DNA from: Porphyra umbilicalis
Taxonomy: Eukaryota > Rhodophyta > Bangiophyceae > Bangiales > Bangiaceae
Length of the DNA: 64,000 nt
Assembly (NCBI GenBank): GCA_002049455.2
Contig: KV918764.1
Span: 372,001-436,000 of the forward strand
Reading direction: 5' to 3'
This document shows positions 1 through 11,153 of the stretch, piece after piece. Both the position numbers and the translations under genes were made by a program. The notes beneath the pieces are model-generated. The model saw nothing but the letters and a program-made list of their open reading frames with translations. It ran no database searches and had not been told where the DNA came from. Position 1 is the stretch's first letter. Every line of letters begins with the position of its first letter.

Positions 1-1265
1 GGCATTGTACGACAGTACCGCCGCCAGCGGCTGGGACTGCCGGCCACACGGGCGGGGACGGCCCGAACTCACCACCTGACAGTCGCCTTGCGCGGGCGCT
101 GAGGACGGGGGGTGACTGCCTACCTCGCCGTCCTGTCGACGGCGCCTCGCTCTCCGCCACCGTCGCGGTCTGTGGTCGCTGGTAGGGGGCGCTGGACGCG
201 CCCTCCCATCGGGTGTCTTTTGCATCCTTGCCGAGGTGCAACCCGGCGTACAGTATCCCAGAGGCAGGGGAGAAACGGCTCGGACGCCAGCCTCGGTTGC
301 GACGGCGCCCGCTCGACGGCAACCGCGTCTACGTCGCGCGTCGTGCCCGTCCGGCGTGCGCAGCGATCGCCTACGTAGACGGGACGGCATTGCGTGCGCG
401 CGTGCCGAGCGGCGGGGAGCCAACGTCCATACGTGGCAGTGGCAGGGGCGCACCCAGTTGGGCGGTTGGTGGACTGGCGCCTCAGTTTCCCGCGCGCGGG
501 GGCTCGACGCCCGCCGCCAACACACAACGCCACGGTGGCGGCGGCCACCCGTCGCAAAGAACGAGCAGCGGCGGCCGCAAGTCGCATACAACGAGCGGCG
601 GCTGTCAGCTGGCCGTACGCGACTGTCGACGCAGACGACTCGGGGCCTTGATCCAGTCGCCGGCGCCACGGCAGAGACACCGTGCCCACACATTGACTGT
701 GTGGGCGGTGGCGGGGAAGCAAAGGCGCACGCGCCAACGGTGCGGGCGGGCGGGCCGTCTTCGCGCCGGTGCTACGCTCCACTGCTGTGGGGATGGCCTC
801 CCTCTCACGGCTCTTGACAGTCCCTGGCTCAGCGGCACGCCTCCCTCGAGCGTGTGTGCCGAGGCGACGCCGCGTGTCGTCCGTCATTGGTGGGGCGGTC
901 CGACGGTTGACCGCCATGCCGTCGGACTGTTACTGTAGCTGTTTTCTGAATTTTGGCCGACTCGAACTGGGCCCGACGTGATCTGATTGGTGCACGTCAT
1001 TTTTCTGGGGCGCCCATTGGCCGAGGCGGCTGTTTCTGCCCGTTGTCTACTCTCTTAAAGACGCTTGTAGGCTACTTTGTCCGTCCGCGACCACCCCGGA
1101 TTGCTGATCGTTCAACAGTGTCAGTTTTCACACCCGATTCCAGCCACTTGGCCAGTGTTCACAGGCACTAGAGTAATTCATGACACGGCATGCACATGAA
1201 GTGCGGGTGTGTCGGAATTTCAGCCCCCATGACAGATTTATTTCGTCCAAAAGTAGTCTCAGCGG
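1..1265. other. No recognisable gene
   Basis: Several overlapping open frames on both strands are Arg/Ala/Pro-rich, as expected when stop codons are scarce in GC-rich DNA. None shows a known domain, a convincing start or a splice context. I see no RNA gene. Confidence 0.5.
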
Positions 1266-1625
1266 TGGTCGTCGTTGGTGGGTGGGGTGGGGGGCATGGG
1301 TCGGGTGGGGTGCCGTGATCGCGGCGGGGTCGGGTAGGTGCGGGTAGGGTGGGGGGGTGTGGGGTGGGAAGGGTGTGGGGTGGGAGGGGTGTGGGGTGGG
1401 AGGGGTGTGGGGTGGGAGGGGTGTGGGGTCGGGGGTGTGTGGGGTGGGGGTGCGTTGGGTGGGTGGTGTGTGGGGTGGGGGGGTGTGGGGTGGAGGGGGT
1501 GTGGGGTGGGGGGGTGTGGGGTGAGGTGGGGGGGGGTGGGGTGGGGGGGTGGGTGGGGGGTGGGGGGGGGGGGTGGGGGGTGTGGGGGGCGTAGGAGGCG
1601 GCGCGGGGTGGGTTGGGGTGGTGTG
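1266..1625. repeat. G-rich minisatellite
   Basis: Degenerate tandem copies of a roughly 17-bp unit (GGGGTGTGGGGTGGGAG) fill about 350 bases, and the plus strand is nearly all G and T. The long Pro/His/Thr-rich minus-strand frames across it are translations of this repeat, not genes. Runs of four or more G at short spacing make the plus strand a strong G-quadruplex candidate. Confidence 0.9.
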
Positions 1626-3611
1626 CGTGTGCGTAGGGCGGGGTCGGTAGGGTGTGCAGTGTGTAAGAGGCGAGGCGAGGCGGGTTCGGATGGCGTGGAT
1701 GTGGGTAGGGTCCGGTGGTTGGAGTGTATGGGGTGGGGCATGTGCGGTTGTTGTAGTGGGGTGAGCTGTGCTTGGACATACAGGTGGGCTGGGCTGGGAT
1801 GAACCGGGAAGAGTACACCAGGGTGCTGTGTCGGTATTGGCATGATGAAGGCGCAGTACAGGAGTGTGATGAAGAGTGTTCGCATGAAAAGACACGCGCG
1901 CGTCCTGTCGTCATGGTGACACCTGCCATGTTACTGAATAGTGTCCGGTCTTATAATTCAAAGTGCCCTCCAGGCGCTAGCCGACCACCGGGCACTAGTT
2001 GTTCTTGTTCGCATCGGCCAAAACTCAGCAAACAGCAATGCTGCGGCCACCACTGGTCAAGTAATTGTCGCCACGGAGCTCGGGGCGTGGAAGGCAAGAT
2101 GGATCAGCGGTGGAATTGGTGCCGAGCAGGTACGCCGAGCTACTCGGCGCCAATTTCAACCCTTCTCGTGTACAAAGGGCCCATTGCACTACGGCGCTTC
2201 ATCCACCATGGCTGGGTTGGACTCTCCCACACGATAGAGGCACGAACGGGTGCGGCGGCGGCGACCGCGCGCGGCGGCTGCCGCCGCCGCCGCCGCGTGC
2301 GCGCTCCCTGCCGCTGCCGCTGCGGCGCGGGCGGCCTCTACCCCGTACGCGCCGGCGGCGAGCGGCCTCTGCCGCGTGCGCGGCGGTAGCGGGCGCCTCC
2401 CCCGCGTCCTGATGGCGGCCGCTCCGCCGCTGCCGCCAGGGCCATGCGTCGCACCCATGGCAGCGGTCGGTTTCGACGGTGGCGGCGGCTTGTGAGGCGC
2501 GCCGTGGCACCTCCGCCGCGCCGACGGTCAAGGCCGTGGGCGTTGGCAGGGGGGGGAAGCCCCATGGCGCAGGGGGGGGGCGGCGCGGCCAAAGGAGGGG
2601 GCACCCCGCCCGCGGCACCTGTGCGGGGCCGCAGCGCCGGGGTGCCCCGCGGGGGGAAAAGGCTGGGTGTGCGCGAGGCCGGCGCGGGGCGGCGTGGGGT
2701 GGCGGTCGCAGGGGGGTGGGACGGCGGGCATCCTCCCATCGGGCCGACAGCGGTGCGCCGAGCCACAGGCGGCGTGCGCGAAGCGCCGCGTGGGCGTCGC
2801 CACCCGCGCTGGGCGTGCGCCCCACCGTCCAGTGGTCTCGTGCGCTGTGGCCTGGACGAGGATGGTGATGGAACGGGTGTTGGGGGTTGCGCGAACGGCG
2901 TGTCGGGGTCGCCCGTGGGCGACGCCGCCCCCAGCGGCGATGAGGGAGGCGGTGCGCAGCGCTGCAGCGTCTGGGCGGCGTACGACCGTGACGGAACCGT
3001 CGCCCGCGGTTGAGGCTGACGCCACCGCCGGCACATACGGTGGGGCTGGTGGCGACCGTGGCGGTTGTGGACGGATCCACGACGCCGCCTCTGTCGGCTG
3101 TGCGGCAGCCCAGACGGCAATAGCGGGCGTGGCACCCGCCGCCGGCGGCCGCCCACGCTGTGCAGCAGCCTCGGGCGGGTGGCCACGGAGGCCACGTCGG
3201 CGTGGGACACGGACGCTCGCCGTCTTGATACCGCCCAACGTGACAGCACGGTGGACTCGACGCGCCGGGTACGCGTGCCTGCCTGGTCCCGAGCGCCGGG
3301 GGCGCCATGATCCCGGCGAGCCGCCAGTTGGTGGCGCGCACCGCGCAACGGTGCCGGTGCTGGTGCCAGCAATCGCCTCCAAAAGGTGGCCCGTCGCTCT
3401 GTCCAGCGGTCGGGGGATGGGGCAAGCACCCAGCCGCAAAGGCGAAGATCGCCCGCCCTACACTGGTGCAGCAGCGGAACACGGACCCGTCGCCCGGGCA
3501 CACGCAACCGCGTCGGCAGCTGCCGACGACTCGTACACGGGGCACGGGCGCACATGTTAAGTTGAATAGTATACGTACATGGGCGGGTGCGGCCCACCCC
3601 CCGCTCGCCTG
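1626..3611. other. No recognisable gene
   Basis: GC-rich sequence with many overlapping open frames on both strands. Their products are Arg/Pro/Ala-rich and no domain, repeat family or RNA gene is recognised. Confidence 0.5.
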
Positions 3612-4492
3612 CTATGTGCCCCCCCTCTTGGCAAAGCCAGCCTCCTTCATCGCAGACACCGCGTCGTGCGACAGCTTCATCCACCGGGTGTCTTGCATCC
3701 CCCCCACCACCACTTGCATCGCGTAGGCTTCGTCGCGCGGGAGGCTGCCACCCACCTCCACGGGCAGCTGGGCGGGGTCGATAAACTTGGCCAGCGCCGC
3801 CGGGTCCTTGCCGAGCAGCTGCACCCGCCCGCGCACTTTGGGGGACAAAAACTGCCGCACGACCGCCCACGCAATGCCCATGTACGGCGGCTGCTGGGTG
3901 ATGTAGATGCCTCGCAACCGCAGCGGCAACACGTGCTGCGCAATGTTCCACCACGCGCTCATTTCGGGGCCCTTGAGGTGGCGCAGCAGGCCCATCCCCG
4001 CCGACGCCATGTTTTGCACGAGCACCACCCCGCAGATGGCGACTTCGGGTTGGCGAAGGAGCGCGCAAAACGCCCAAAAGCCGACCCGCTTCAGCGCCCC
4101 CATCCCCGCATCGTCGAGGAGGGACACGAGTTTCGCCCCCGACACGGTCACCATCGTCCGCCCCGCGCGGTCGCGCGTCGCCGTGAGCCCGAGCGCCCCG
4201 TGCCCATACACCCGCAGCAGCTGCGGGACCGACGGCAGGGACGCCCACGGCTCCACGTCGACAAAGGCGGCAAAGCGGTCGATGCGGGCGGCGGCGACGG
4301 GGAGGCGGAATTTGGCGACGCGGAGGAAGGAGAGGAGGAAGACGGGGTCGTCGGCGAGCGCCGCGCGGAAGCGGGAGCCGGGCGTGGGGGGGGACGCCGC
4401 CGCCGCCAACTCGCGCTGGCGGGCGATGAGGTCCACCAGGCCCGCGGAGCGGCGGACGTCCGTTTCGCGGAGCTCCCGCTCCGCCCGCTCCA
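3612..4492 (-). CDS. CRAL-TRIO (Sec14-like) lipid-binding protein, last exon
   Basis: The frame encodes an N-terminal CRAL-TRIO helix region (DDPVFLLSFLRVAKF, about 50 residues into the exon) followed by the lipid-binding lobe, with QNMASAGMGLLRHLKG and a C-terminal block ending in LAKFIDPAQLPVEVGGSL. Order and spacing match the alpha-tocopherol-transfer/clavesin/Sec14 group, which carry hydrophobic lipids between membranes; the ligand cannot be told here. The frame stays open upstream to about 4796 but has no ATG before the middle of the domain, and the upstream part is Pro/Ser low-complexity. A C-rich tract ending in CACCTAG, with the AG at 4494-4493, is a good splice acceptor, so I start the exon at 4492 and leave the first exon(s) unplaced. 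The stop codon TAG is at the 3612 end. Family is fairly certain; the 5' end is inference. Confidence 0.8.
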
Positions 4493-5689
4493 CTAGGTGG
4501 GGGGGGGGCGCAGATGGAGGAACTGGAGCACCATGGTGACCGTGCGGAGAAGAGGGGGGGGGGGGTGGGGCGGAGGAGTGGGGCGAGGGTGGTGGAGCGT
4601 CCGCAAGAGCAGGGAAGAGGGAGGCTCTGATGGGACGAGGAGGCCGTAGGGAGGGAATGATGGAGAATGGCAGGTTGAAGGACAGGAAGATAGGGAGAGA
4701 GGGGTGGCAAAAAGGCGGCGGGTCAGAGGAAAGCCGACGCAACGGCGACCAGGTGGGGTAGGGAGAGCCGTAGGCGGGGGTGGGTGTCGGCGCCAAAGGG
4801 TGGGTGTGCCAGGCGCGGGCACAAGAGTCCTTAGAGACGCTCTCCTTTGGGCAGCTCCGACGGCGGCAAGCGGGGATGGGGGAGGCGGAGCTGCTTGTGA
4901 GGTCGCGCCACCGCCGCGCCAGCTTTCCTCAGGCGGCGCGGGCGCTGTTGCTCGCGGCGTGCGCAAGCGGGGGCTGGGCGCGGCGGCGCGTGTGCCGTCA
5001 GCCCCCGCGTGCACGGCGGACAAGGTGTGTGGGTTCAGCACGGGGATTGGCCGCCCGCCTGCCGCCGCACCCCCCTCACAGCCCCCCCAGGCGCGGGTAG
5101 AAACGGGTCGACAGGCGGGGGCCGGCGCGCGCATCGTCGCGCGGCGCCGACCACGCCACCTGAGGCCGCGCGCTTGCCATCCGTGCGGCCGCGGGCGGGC
5201 ATAGGTGCGTCTGGGAGTGGCCCGTGGAATGCAAGAGGGGCGTACAGCGAGGACGGCCGTGAAGGAATCGGCCGTGCGCAGTTTCACATGACATTGGTGG
5301 GAACTTGCCATGTGAAACCAACTCAGCCAATCAAATGACGACGATCCTCCAGCGAGCGCTGTGGTCACAGCAGAACAGACCACCCTGAGACGCCCATGGG
5401 GCAGCCGGATGCGTGCCAGACACAGACACTAGCCCCCAGACACGCCGACCGACCCTGCCCAGACACAAAGCAGCCCCCCAAGAAGCGGCATGTCAAGGGG
5501 GCGGGGCCCGTGTCAAGGGGCATATGACGAGCGAGATACGGTCCAGATCGCAGATGAAACGGAAACCCGGTCCTCGCAAGCTGATAATAACGCATGTTAG
5601 ACCACAGCTCTCAGCCACAGATCCGGTAGTCAAGAATATCGGACCTATCAAGTGGCCCCAGCGAGCATGCCGATATCACATAAAACAGG
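4493..5689. other. Upstream/intron sequence of the CRAL-TRIO gene; no other gene seen
   Basis: The minus strand is pyrimidine-rich up to about 4750, which fits an intron or leader upstream of the CRAL-TRIO exon. No exon with an ATG could be chosen with confidence. The only distinct structure is the 38-bp palindrome at 5281-5318, listed separately. Confidence 0.4.
5281..5318 (+). repeat. 38-bp imperfect palindrome, copy 1
   Basis: GTTTCACATG at the left end pairs with CATGTGAAAC at the right end, with a partly complementary centre. The same 38-bp element, with about five differences, is present in the opposite orientation at 10303-10340. The flanks of the two copies do not match. Confidence 0.75.
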
Positions 5690-6640
5690 ACATTTCGGAG
5701 CACCTCCGAGCACGCACACTCTCGGCGCCCTGCTCGCGCCCGGTTTGCGCGCGCACCGGCCAAAAATGGGGGCCCAAAATCGGCCCGCCGATAATCGCTG
5801 GCCTGTATTTGCCACTGGGGCCACTGTGGGCCACACCCCCCTATTCAGCCCCCGCACCTGCGTGCACGCACCCTGTGGGCCCCCTGCTCGCGCCCGGTTT
5901 GTGCGCGCACCGGCCAAAAATGGGGGCCCGAACTCGGCCCGCCGATAATCGCTGGCCCGTATTTGCCACGGGGGCCACTGTGGGCCACACCCCCCTATTC
6001 AGCCCCCGCACCTGCGTGCACGCACCCTCTGGGCGCCCTGCTCGCGCCCTGTTTGCGCGCGTACCGGCCAAAAATGGGGGCCCGAACTCGGCCCGCCGAT
6101 AATCGCTGGCCCGTATTTGCCACGGGGGCCACTGTGGGCCACACCCCCCTATTCAGCCCCCGCACCTGCGTGCACGCACCCTCTGGGCGCCCTGCTCGCG
6201 CCCGGTTTGCGCGCGCACCGGCCAAAAATGGGGGCCCGAAATCGGCCCGCCGATAATCGCTGGCCCGTATTTGGCACGGGGGCCACTGTGGGCCACACCC
6301 CCCTATTCAGCCCCCGCACCTGCGTGCACGCACCCTCTGGGCGCCCTGCTCGCGCCCGGTTTGCGCGCGCACCGGCCAAAAATGGGGGCCCGAAATCGGC
6401 CCGCCGATAATCGCTGGTTCGCATTTGCCACGGGGGCCACTGTGGGCCACACCCCCTTATTCAGCCCCCGCACCTGCGTGCACGCACCCTGTGGGCTTTC
6501 TGTTTAGAAGCGCGAGCCCGAAATGTTCGGGCTAATCATATCTGGCCCATATTTCTAGTGGGGGCCTCTGTGGGCCACACCCTGCCATTTGGCGGCAGCA
6601 CTCCACTGCGGCACCTGCGTGCACGCACCCTGTGGGCGGC
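5690..6640. repeat. 154-bp tandem repeat (satellite-like)
   Basis: About five near-identical units of 154 bp, marked by the block GGCCAAAAATGGGGGCCCGA at 5758, 5911, 6066, 6220 and 6374, followed by one degenerate unit from about 6500 to 6640. The roughly 97-residue open frames that recur every 154 bases on both strands are by-products of the repeat. The central copies are about 97-99% alike. Confidence 0.9.
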
Positions 6641-8159
6641 CCCCCGATCTGGGCAAGTCAGCCAAGCAGAGTGCCATCCCTCCGTTGTGCCGTTCGTCGT
6701 GGTGTCCGCTGCTTTTCCCGGTGCTGCCTGCGACGCCGGCATCAGCGCCCAGTGTGGTTGCTGTTCTCGTTGTGCTCCATGCTTTTCCCCTGGCGCATGG
6801 GTGTTGCGCTGTTTGTTGATAGTTTGACCGCTGTAGACGGCTGCGCGTTTCTTCCTGACGTGCGCGACGGCGACGACGCCGTTGATGAGTAGGCACTTGG
6901 GACACGGCATTGTTTTAGTCGCCCGGTCTTGAGGCCTGCTGTCCATTACATTTTTTTTTCTACATACCCATCGGTTCTTTGTCTGTGTATTCTACTTGAC
7001 TACTAAAAGGGAAGAGGAAGGCTGGACCGACATGGTCAAACCAACCCGGTTAGATGGCCTTCGCAGCCCCTGCCACTCAGAGCCTACACCCCCGAAATTA
7101 GAGAGCTAATCCCCCTCCGTCAGGCACTGAGTCGCTTCTCCCAAAGCATGAGTCTACCCTCTACCAGCACGCGGTACGAACCGTACCCCATGGCGCGTGC
7201 AGGCCAGGCTGCTAAGTGGCGGGTACCGAAGCTCCCTCACAGCTACAACACGAACAGCTGCCACCAACTGGGTGTGGCCAGAGCGGGCGAAGTGACACTG
7301 GAGTGGGGGAAGGTGCCGGTCGAGGTCAGGTCAGCTCATCGACAGAACAGGGGAGCAGCGCGATACTCTGACACCAGACACACACCGACCGAAGAATGCC
7401 ATGGTTGGCGGCGCCACGGGCAATCACTTCATCATCAGGTGGCGGGTTAGTGGTTGAGGCAGGGATAAGCTGCGGATGCCTGACTGTTCGCGGGCCCGTC
7501 TGGGGGTGGACGGGACTCAAGCTTTGGACCTTGAGTTGTCGGTGGACATCCATGAGGTGGGATAGCCTGGTAAAGTTGAACGAGGCAATTGTGCTGTGAC
7601 CGTCATGGTTTCCGCAGAGCATACGTTTCGAGTGGTGGTCTCCCCTCCAGCCCCAAGCGGGATGCCCCCATTTGGTACAAGGGCAAGGGTGTGGTTTTGC
7701 TTTCATTGAGGCTGAGCGCCGGTCTCGACCTCACGGTGTCCGTCTCGACAAAGCTGCACGTGACAAGGCACATCCCCGGCGACTCCTGCCCACACACTGC
7801 CGACAGACAATCGTGGCTGGTCTAGCCAGGTATCATCGACATTGAAAAGATGGCTGACCTCACCTCAGTGCTGCAGAAGCCACGAGGCGCGCGGCTGAGC
7901 ATACGGTGATCTCCCAGCTGTTGGTAGGACTGGACACGGTTGGGTATGAGGGGTGGAACAGAGAGCAAGATTAGAAAGACAGTGGGGTAGTAGTGAACAA
8001 GCAGCCCCTTCCACTCTGTGAGTTGGTTCTGTGACTCGCTCTTGCTTGACTGCAGAATGGCTGCCCCTGCCGCTTAGAGCGCACAGTTTCGAAAGGCACT
8101 GAGCTTCCTCCCCATGCGGTGACTGGACCGCTGGCCAGGATACACAGAGCCGACTGAGG
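6641..8159. other. No recognisable gene
   Basis: Sequence of more moderate GC than its surroundings, with only short open frames of mixed composition. No domain, repeat or RNA gene is recognised. Confidence 0.4.
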
Positions 8160-8500
8160 TGGGGTGCCGGCAGAAATGAGGAGCTTCCAACAGCGGAGGT
8201 ATGGGAAGCGCCTCCTTCCCCCTACTTATGCCTCTGATGCGGCAGATCAGGGACAAAGAACCCCCCCCCAGAAGGCGGCGCGGGAAACCGGGGTCAGCCC
8301 CACCCCTCCCCAGATGGCTCCAGAGCAGGGATTTGGCAGTGGGGTGGAGGCGCCATCATCCCCCCACGCATGCCTCTAATGCGGCAGATCAGAGACACAG
8401 ACACCCCCTCCCCAAGAAGGCAGCAGTGCGGGAAACTGGGGTCAACCCCACCCCTGCCCAGATGGCTCCAGAGCAGGGGTTCTGCAATGCAACCCAACCC
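8160..8500. repeat. 142-bp tandem duplication
   Basis: Two-plus copies of a unit of about 142 bp, marked by GCGGCAGATCAG at 8239 and 8381 and by CAGATGGCTCCAGAGCAGGG shortly after each. Identity is roughly 85%. Confidence 0.7.
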
Positions 8501-8791
8501 CGCCGGAGTGCTGGAGACAGGAGTGACAATGCAACCGGGCATGGCCATCGGGGCGATCCCCCTAAACATGTTGGCCGAATGGCCAAGCCCGCGATGAACC
8601 ACCGATGATCCCAGCTGGCACTCGTGGTCGGGTCGGACTTTGCCCTGAGCCATATATCGAAGAAATCTTCGATAAATATATTTCGTAGGTTCGGCGACAA
8701 GCAACACATTAGCCCCCAGGCCATCAAACAAGCCGGACACCCAAGCAAGAGACGCGATCTGCACGATACAAACGGACGGGAAATCGCCCAC
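8294..8791 (-). CDS. Hypothetical protein fragment (possible exon)
   Basis: A minus-strand frame of 166 codons with a protein-like composition in its first 100 residues (for example LFDGLGANVLLVAEPTKYIY), unlike the Arg/Pro-rich shadows nearby. There is no ATG at its 5' end. The bases just upstream, CACCTCTTTAG, form a plausible splice acceptor at 8793-8792, so it would be an internal or last exon. Its 3' half runs through the 142-bp tandem duplication, which weakens the case. I do not recognise a family. Confidence 0.25.
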   Translation of the reverse strand: MGDFPSVCIVQIASLAWVSGLFDGLGANVLLVAEPTKYIYRRFLRYMAQGKVRPDHECQLGSSVVHRGLGHSANMFRGIAPMAMPGCIVTPVSSTPAGLGCIAEPLLWSHLGRGGVDPSFPHCCLLGEGVSVSLICRIRGMRGGMMAPPPHCQIPALEPSGEGWG

Positions 8792-8859
8792 CTAAAGAGG
8801 TGAGCGTTGAAGTGGAATAACATATGGACAAAAGAGTGCCTCTTCAGACGACAGACGAC

Positions 8860-8995
8860 TACAGTGCATTCTCGTTACAAGAGAATGGTTTACAAGAGAA
8901 TATGGGTCGCGAGTCTTCCATTCCAGTCCGTGTAGGCCACTTTTTTATTCATATTGAGCTGAATCAGCTGTCTCTTTTAAAGAGAATGCACTGTA
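8860..8995. mobile_element. MITE, pogo/Tc1-mariner-like ends
   Basis: Perfect 14-bp inverted ends (TACAGTGCATTCTC at 8860-8873 and its complement at 8982-8995) enclose a 132-bp element beginning CAGTG, flanked by TA on both sides. A TA target duplication with CAGT-type termini is the hallmark of the Tc1/mariner/pogo superfamily. A short direct repeat (TTACAAGAGAAT) lies just inside the left end. There is no coding capacity, so it is non-autonomous. Confidence 0.7.
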
Positions 8996-9234
8996 CTGCC
9001 AGGCCATCCGAGTGGGTGGGCGTACAGAACGGTTTTGGCCGCTTCAATGCCTGTCTCGGGCAAAGGCGCGCAGTGCGCACCCGGACACAACGTGACGACG
9101 TCATCGCCCCCCCCACTTTTACCAAGCGCGCACACTTCGCCTGCTCGCACCTGTGCCGGTGCCCGGAATGACTCCGCGTGTACCACTCCCACCCACCTCC
9201 ACCACACACATGCAGTTGACCACCTCCTAAAAAA

Positions 9235-9330
9235 TTAGTGGCCGCTCAGCACCCCAACGCACTCCCCCCGGCCCGCGTCCCATACGCGCAGCGTCCGGTC
9301 TTGCAACCCAGACACCACCCGCTGCACACT
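9235..9330 (-). CDS. C-terminal WD40 repeat, last exon of an unplaced gene
   Basis: In a frame with no start codon, the minus strand reads VQRVVSGLQDRTLRVWDAGR, then GECVGVLSGH and a TAA stop. This is a canonical WD40 blade with the D-R-T-L-R-V-W-D core and a terminal GH. WD40 proteins are beta-propeller scaffolds and need several blades, so this is the end of a longer protein. No other blade was found within about 1.5 kb upstream. The exon could start after one of several AG dinucleotides near 9330. It may be a spliced last exon or an orphan gene fragment. Confidence 0.6.
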   Translation of the reverse strand, partial: SVQRVVSGLQDRTLRVWDAGRGECVGVLSGH

Positions 9331-9711
9331 GCCGCCACCGCCACCGCCGTCTCGTCGTTGGCATCGCCGGGCACGGCGGCGGCGGTGATCTCTGGCATGA
9401 TCTGTTCCCCAAAGACAGCAATAAGAAAACGAGCAGGACAGGACGGAAGGCGGTTAGCATCCGGCGAAAATAGAGCACGAGCCACACTCCTGCCCAAGGA
9501 CACAAAATGGAAAGACAAATGGCGGCAATCAGGTGCAGAAGAAGGCACCAGTCCCACGGCCGCGCACATCCAAACCGAGTGTGGAGTCGAGAACAGGTCG
9601 ACAACGTACAGCTCACAATGGCACACAGCAGCTCACTGCAGAACATCACAGGCAGCACACAACGGGGTAACACGCACAGCGTCTCGCCCTACCGCGGTCC
9701 CCGGTCAACGG

Positions 9712-9850
9712 CACGCCCACACGCCCTCCTCGGACGGCGACGTCTCCCTGCGCGCACTACGGTCGGCGACACCTCCCCACACGCTCCCGCGGTCGGTGGC
9801 AGGCTCACACGCGCTCCCTCGTCGGCTGCTGGGCCCACACGCCCCGCGTA
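9712..9850. repeat. Degenerate 30-bp tandem repeat
   Basis: About five loose copies of a roughly 30-bp unit containing CACACGC and CGGTCGGC-like cores. Spacing is 29-30 bases and identity is low. Confidence 0.4.
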
Positions 9851-11153
9851 AGCTACGCACACTCCCCGAAGGTCGCCACGTCCGGCCGCGCTACCCGCAT
9901 AGCGGTACATCCGCGCATGGAACCCGACAAGCGCTACGAGCCGACGTGCTCCACGAGAAACGGTACATTGCGCCATGGTGGTGGTGACGACGGTCGCTGC
10001 GGGTCGGGCGCGGGGTGGTGGGGTTCGCGGCAGTCCGTCATGGTGGCGGATAGGGGCGGCGGAGCGGTCCACCTGGATGACGGTCTTGTTTACCGAGACA
10101 GTGGTCCGGTCGGCGGGTGATCATCCGCAGATCGACGCCCCTGGATATTTCTGACCCGCAGCTACGAGATATGCAATGATTGAAGGACCAGAAATCGGTG
10201 CAATCACCAGAACGATTCTAACAATCGTCCAGCGCATCCGGCCCGCCCGGCCGCCGGGCGCGAGCGCGCGCAGCGCGCCGCCGCCCCCCCCCCCCCCCGG
10301 AGGTTTCACACGGCATATTCCCATCAATGTCATGTGAAACTGTTAACGAGCATTTCCTACCTCAGGACGGCTGTGCTGGCGTGCAAACGATGTGCCCGTG
10401 GGTGCCGCACGGCTGGTCGGGCCCCCTGGCTGCGTCACGCACACGAATGCGCTCTTGCTGCGCTTGTGATTGGGAGCGAGCGACGCGATTGGTCAACGAT
10501 GATGGTTCCGTGACCAGACCTTGTTTTTGCATGGTCGACCATCCAGCTCAGCATGAATCAGCTGCTCAATTGCATTGGTGTGATGGTCAATCAATACTGT
10601 ACAGTACAGTATGATGACGATACGTGTTTAAATCCGTTTCTCCAGCCCAGCTAAGCGGCCCACGCACGCGCTCGTCGCCGCACGCCCGGGCAATAAAAGC
10701 GCCCACGTCGACGGCAGCGCCGTGGCGGTTGTGGCTGCCGTCGCCTGTCACTCACTCCAGCTATCGCCACATGGGGTGGCACAACGCCGCTGTAGAGGCA
10801 ACAACCAAAGGCAGAGGGGTACCCCTACAAGTGGATGGCACAACGCACAGGACGAGGGCCCACAATAGAGAAGCAAACACTCCAGTGGTTTTGCACGGAC
10901 GCCTTCTCAAAAAGAACAACATGCGCACCCACTGGGCGCAAGAAAAAGCTCCAGAGCACTTGGCGTCCTGGAAAACAACGTCTGGGCCTCCCCACGAGAA
11001 AGCAAGATGAACCAGGCAGAGAACGCAACGCCAAGAAGGACGCAAGAAAGAAGCACCCGGGAAAAGCACGGAGCCGCGGCCAGGGCAGCGGCAAACGACG
11101 GCGCAACGCAGCACAGTAGACCCACCGCACCACCGCAGAGGCCCCCTTGACGT
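9851..11153. other. No recognisable gene; palindromes only
   Basis: Apart from the 38-bp palindrome at 10303-10340 and a perfect 19-base palindrome (ATACTGTACAGTACAGTAT, 10594-10612), nothing recognisable is present. A poly-C run lies at about 10284-10298. Confidence 0.45.
10303..10340 (-). repeat. 38-bp imperfect palindrome, copy 2
   Basis: Opposite-orientation partner of the element at 5281-5318. The outer 10-bp arms pair with one mismatch. Confidence 0.75.

Noticed and set aside
1128-1929. Long Pro/His/Thr-rich minus-strand frames
   Set aside because: They are the translation of the G-rich minisatellite.
5841-6507. Recurring frames of about 97 codons with internal starts
   Set aside because: They recur every 154 bp because of the satellite and have no independent coding support.
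5690-6640. CRISPR-like array
   Set aside because: Plain head-to-tail repeats without spacers, in a eukaryotic context.
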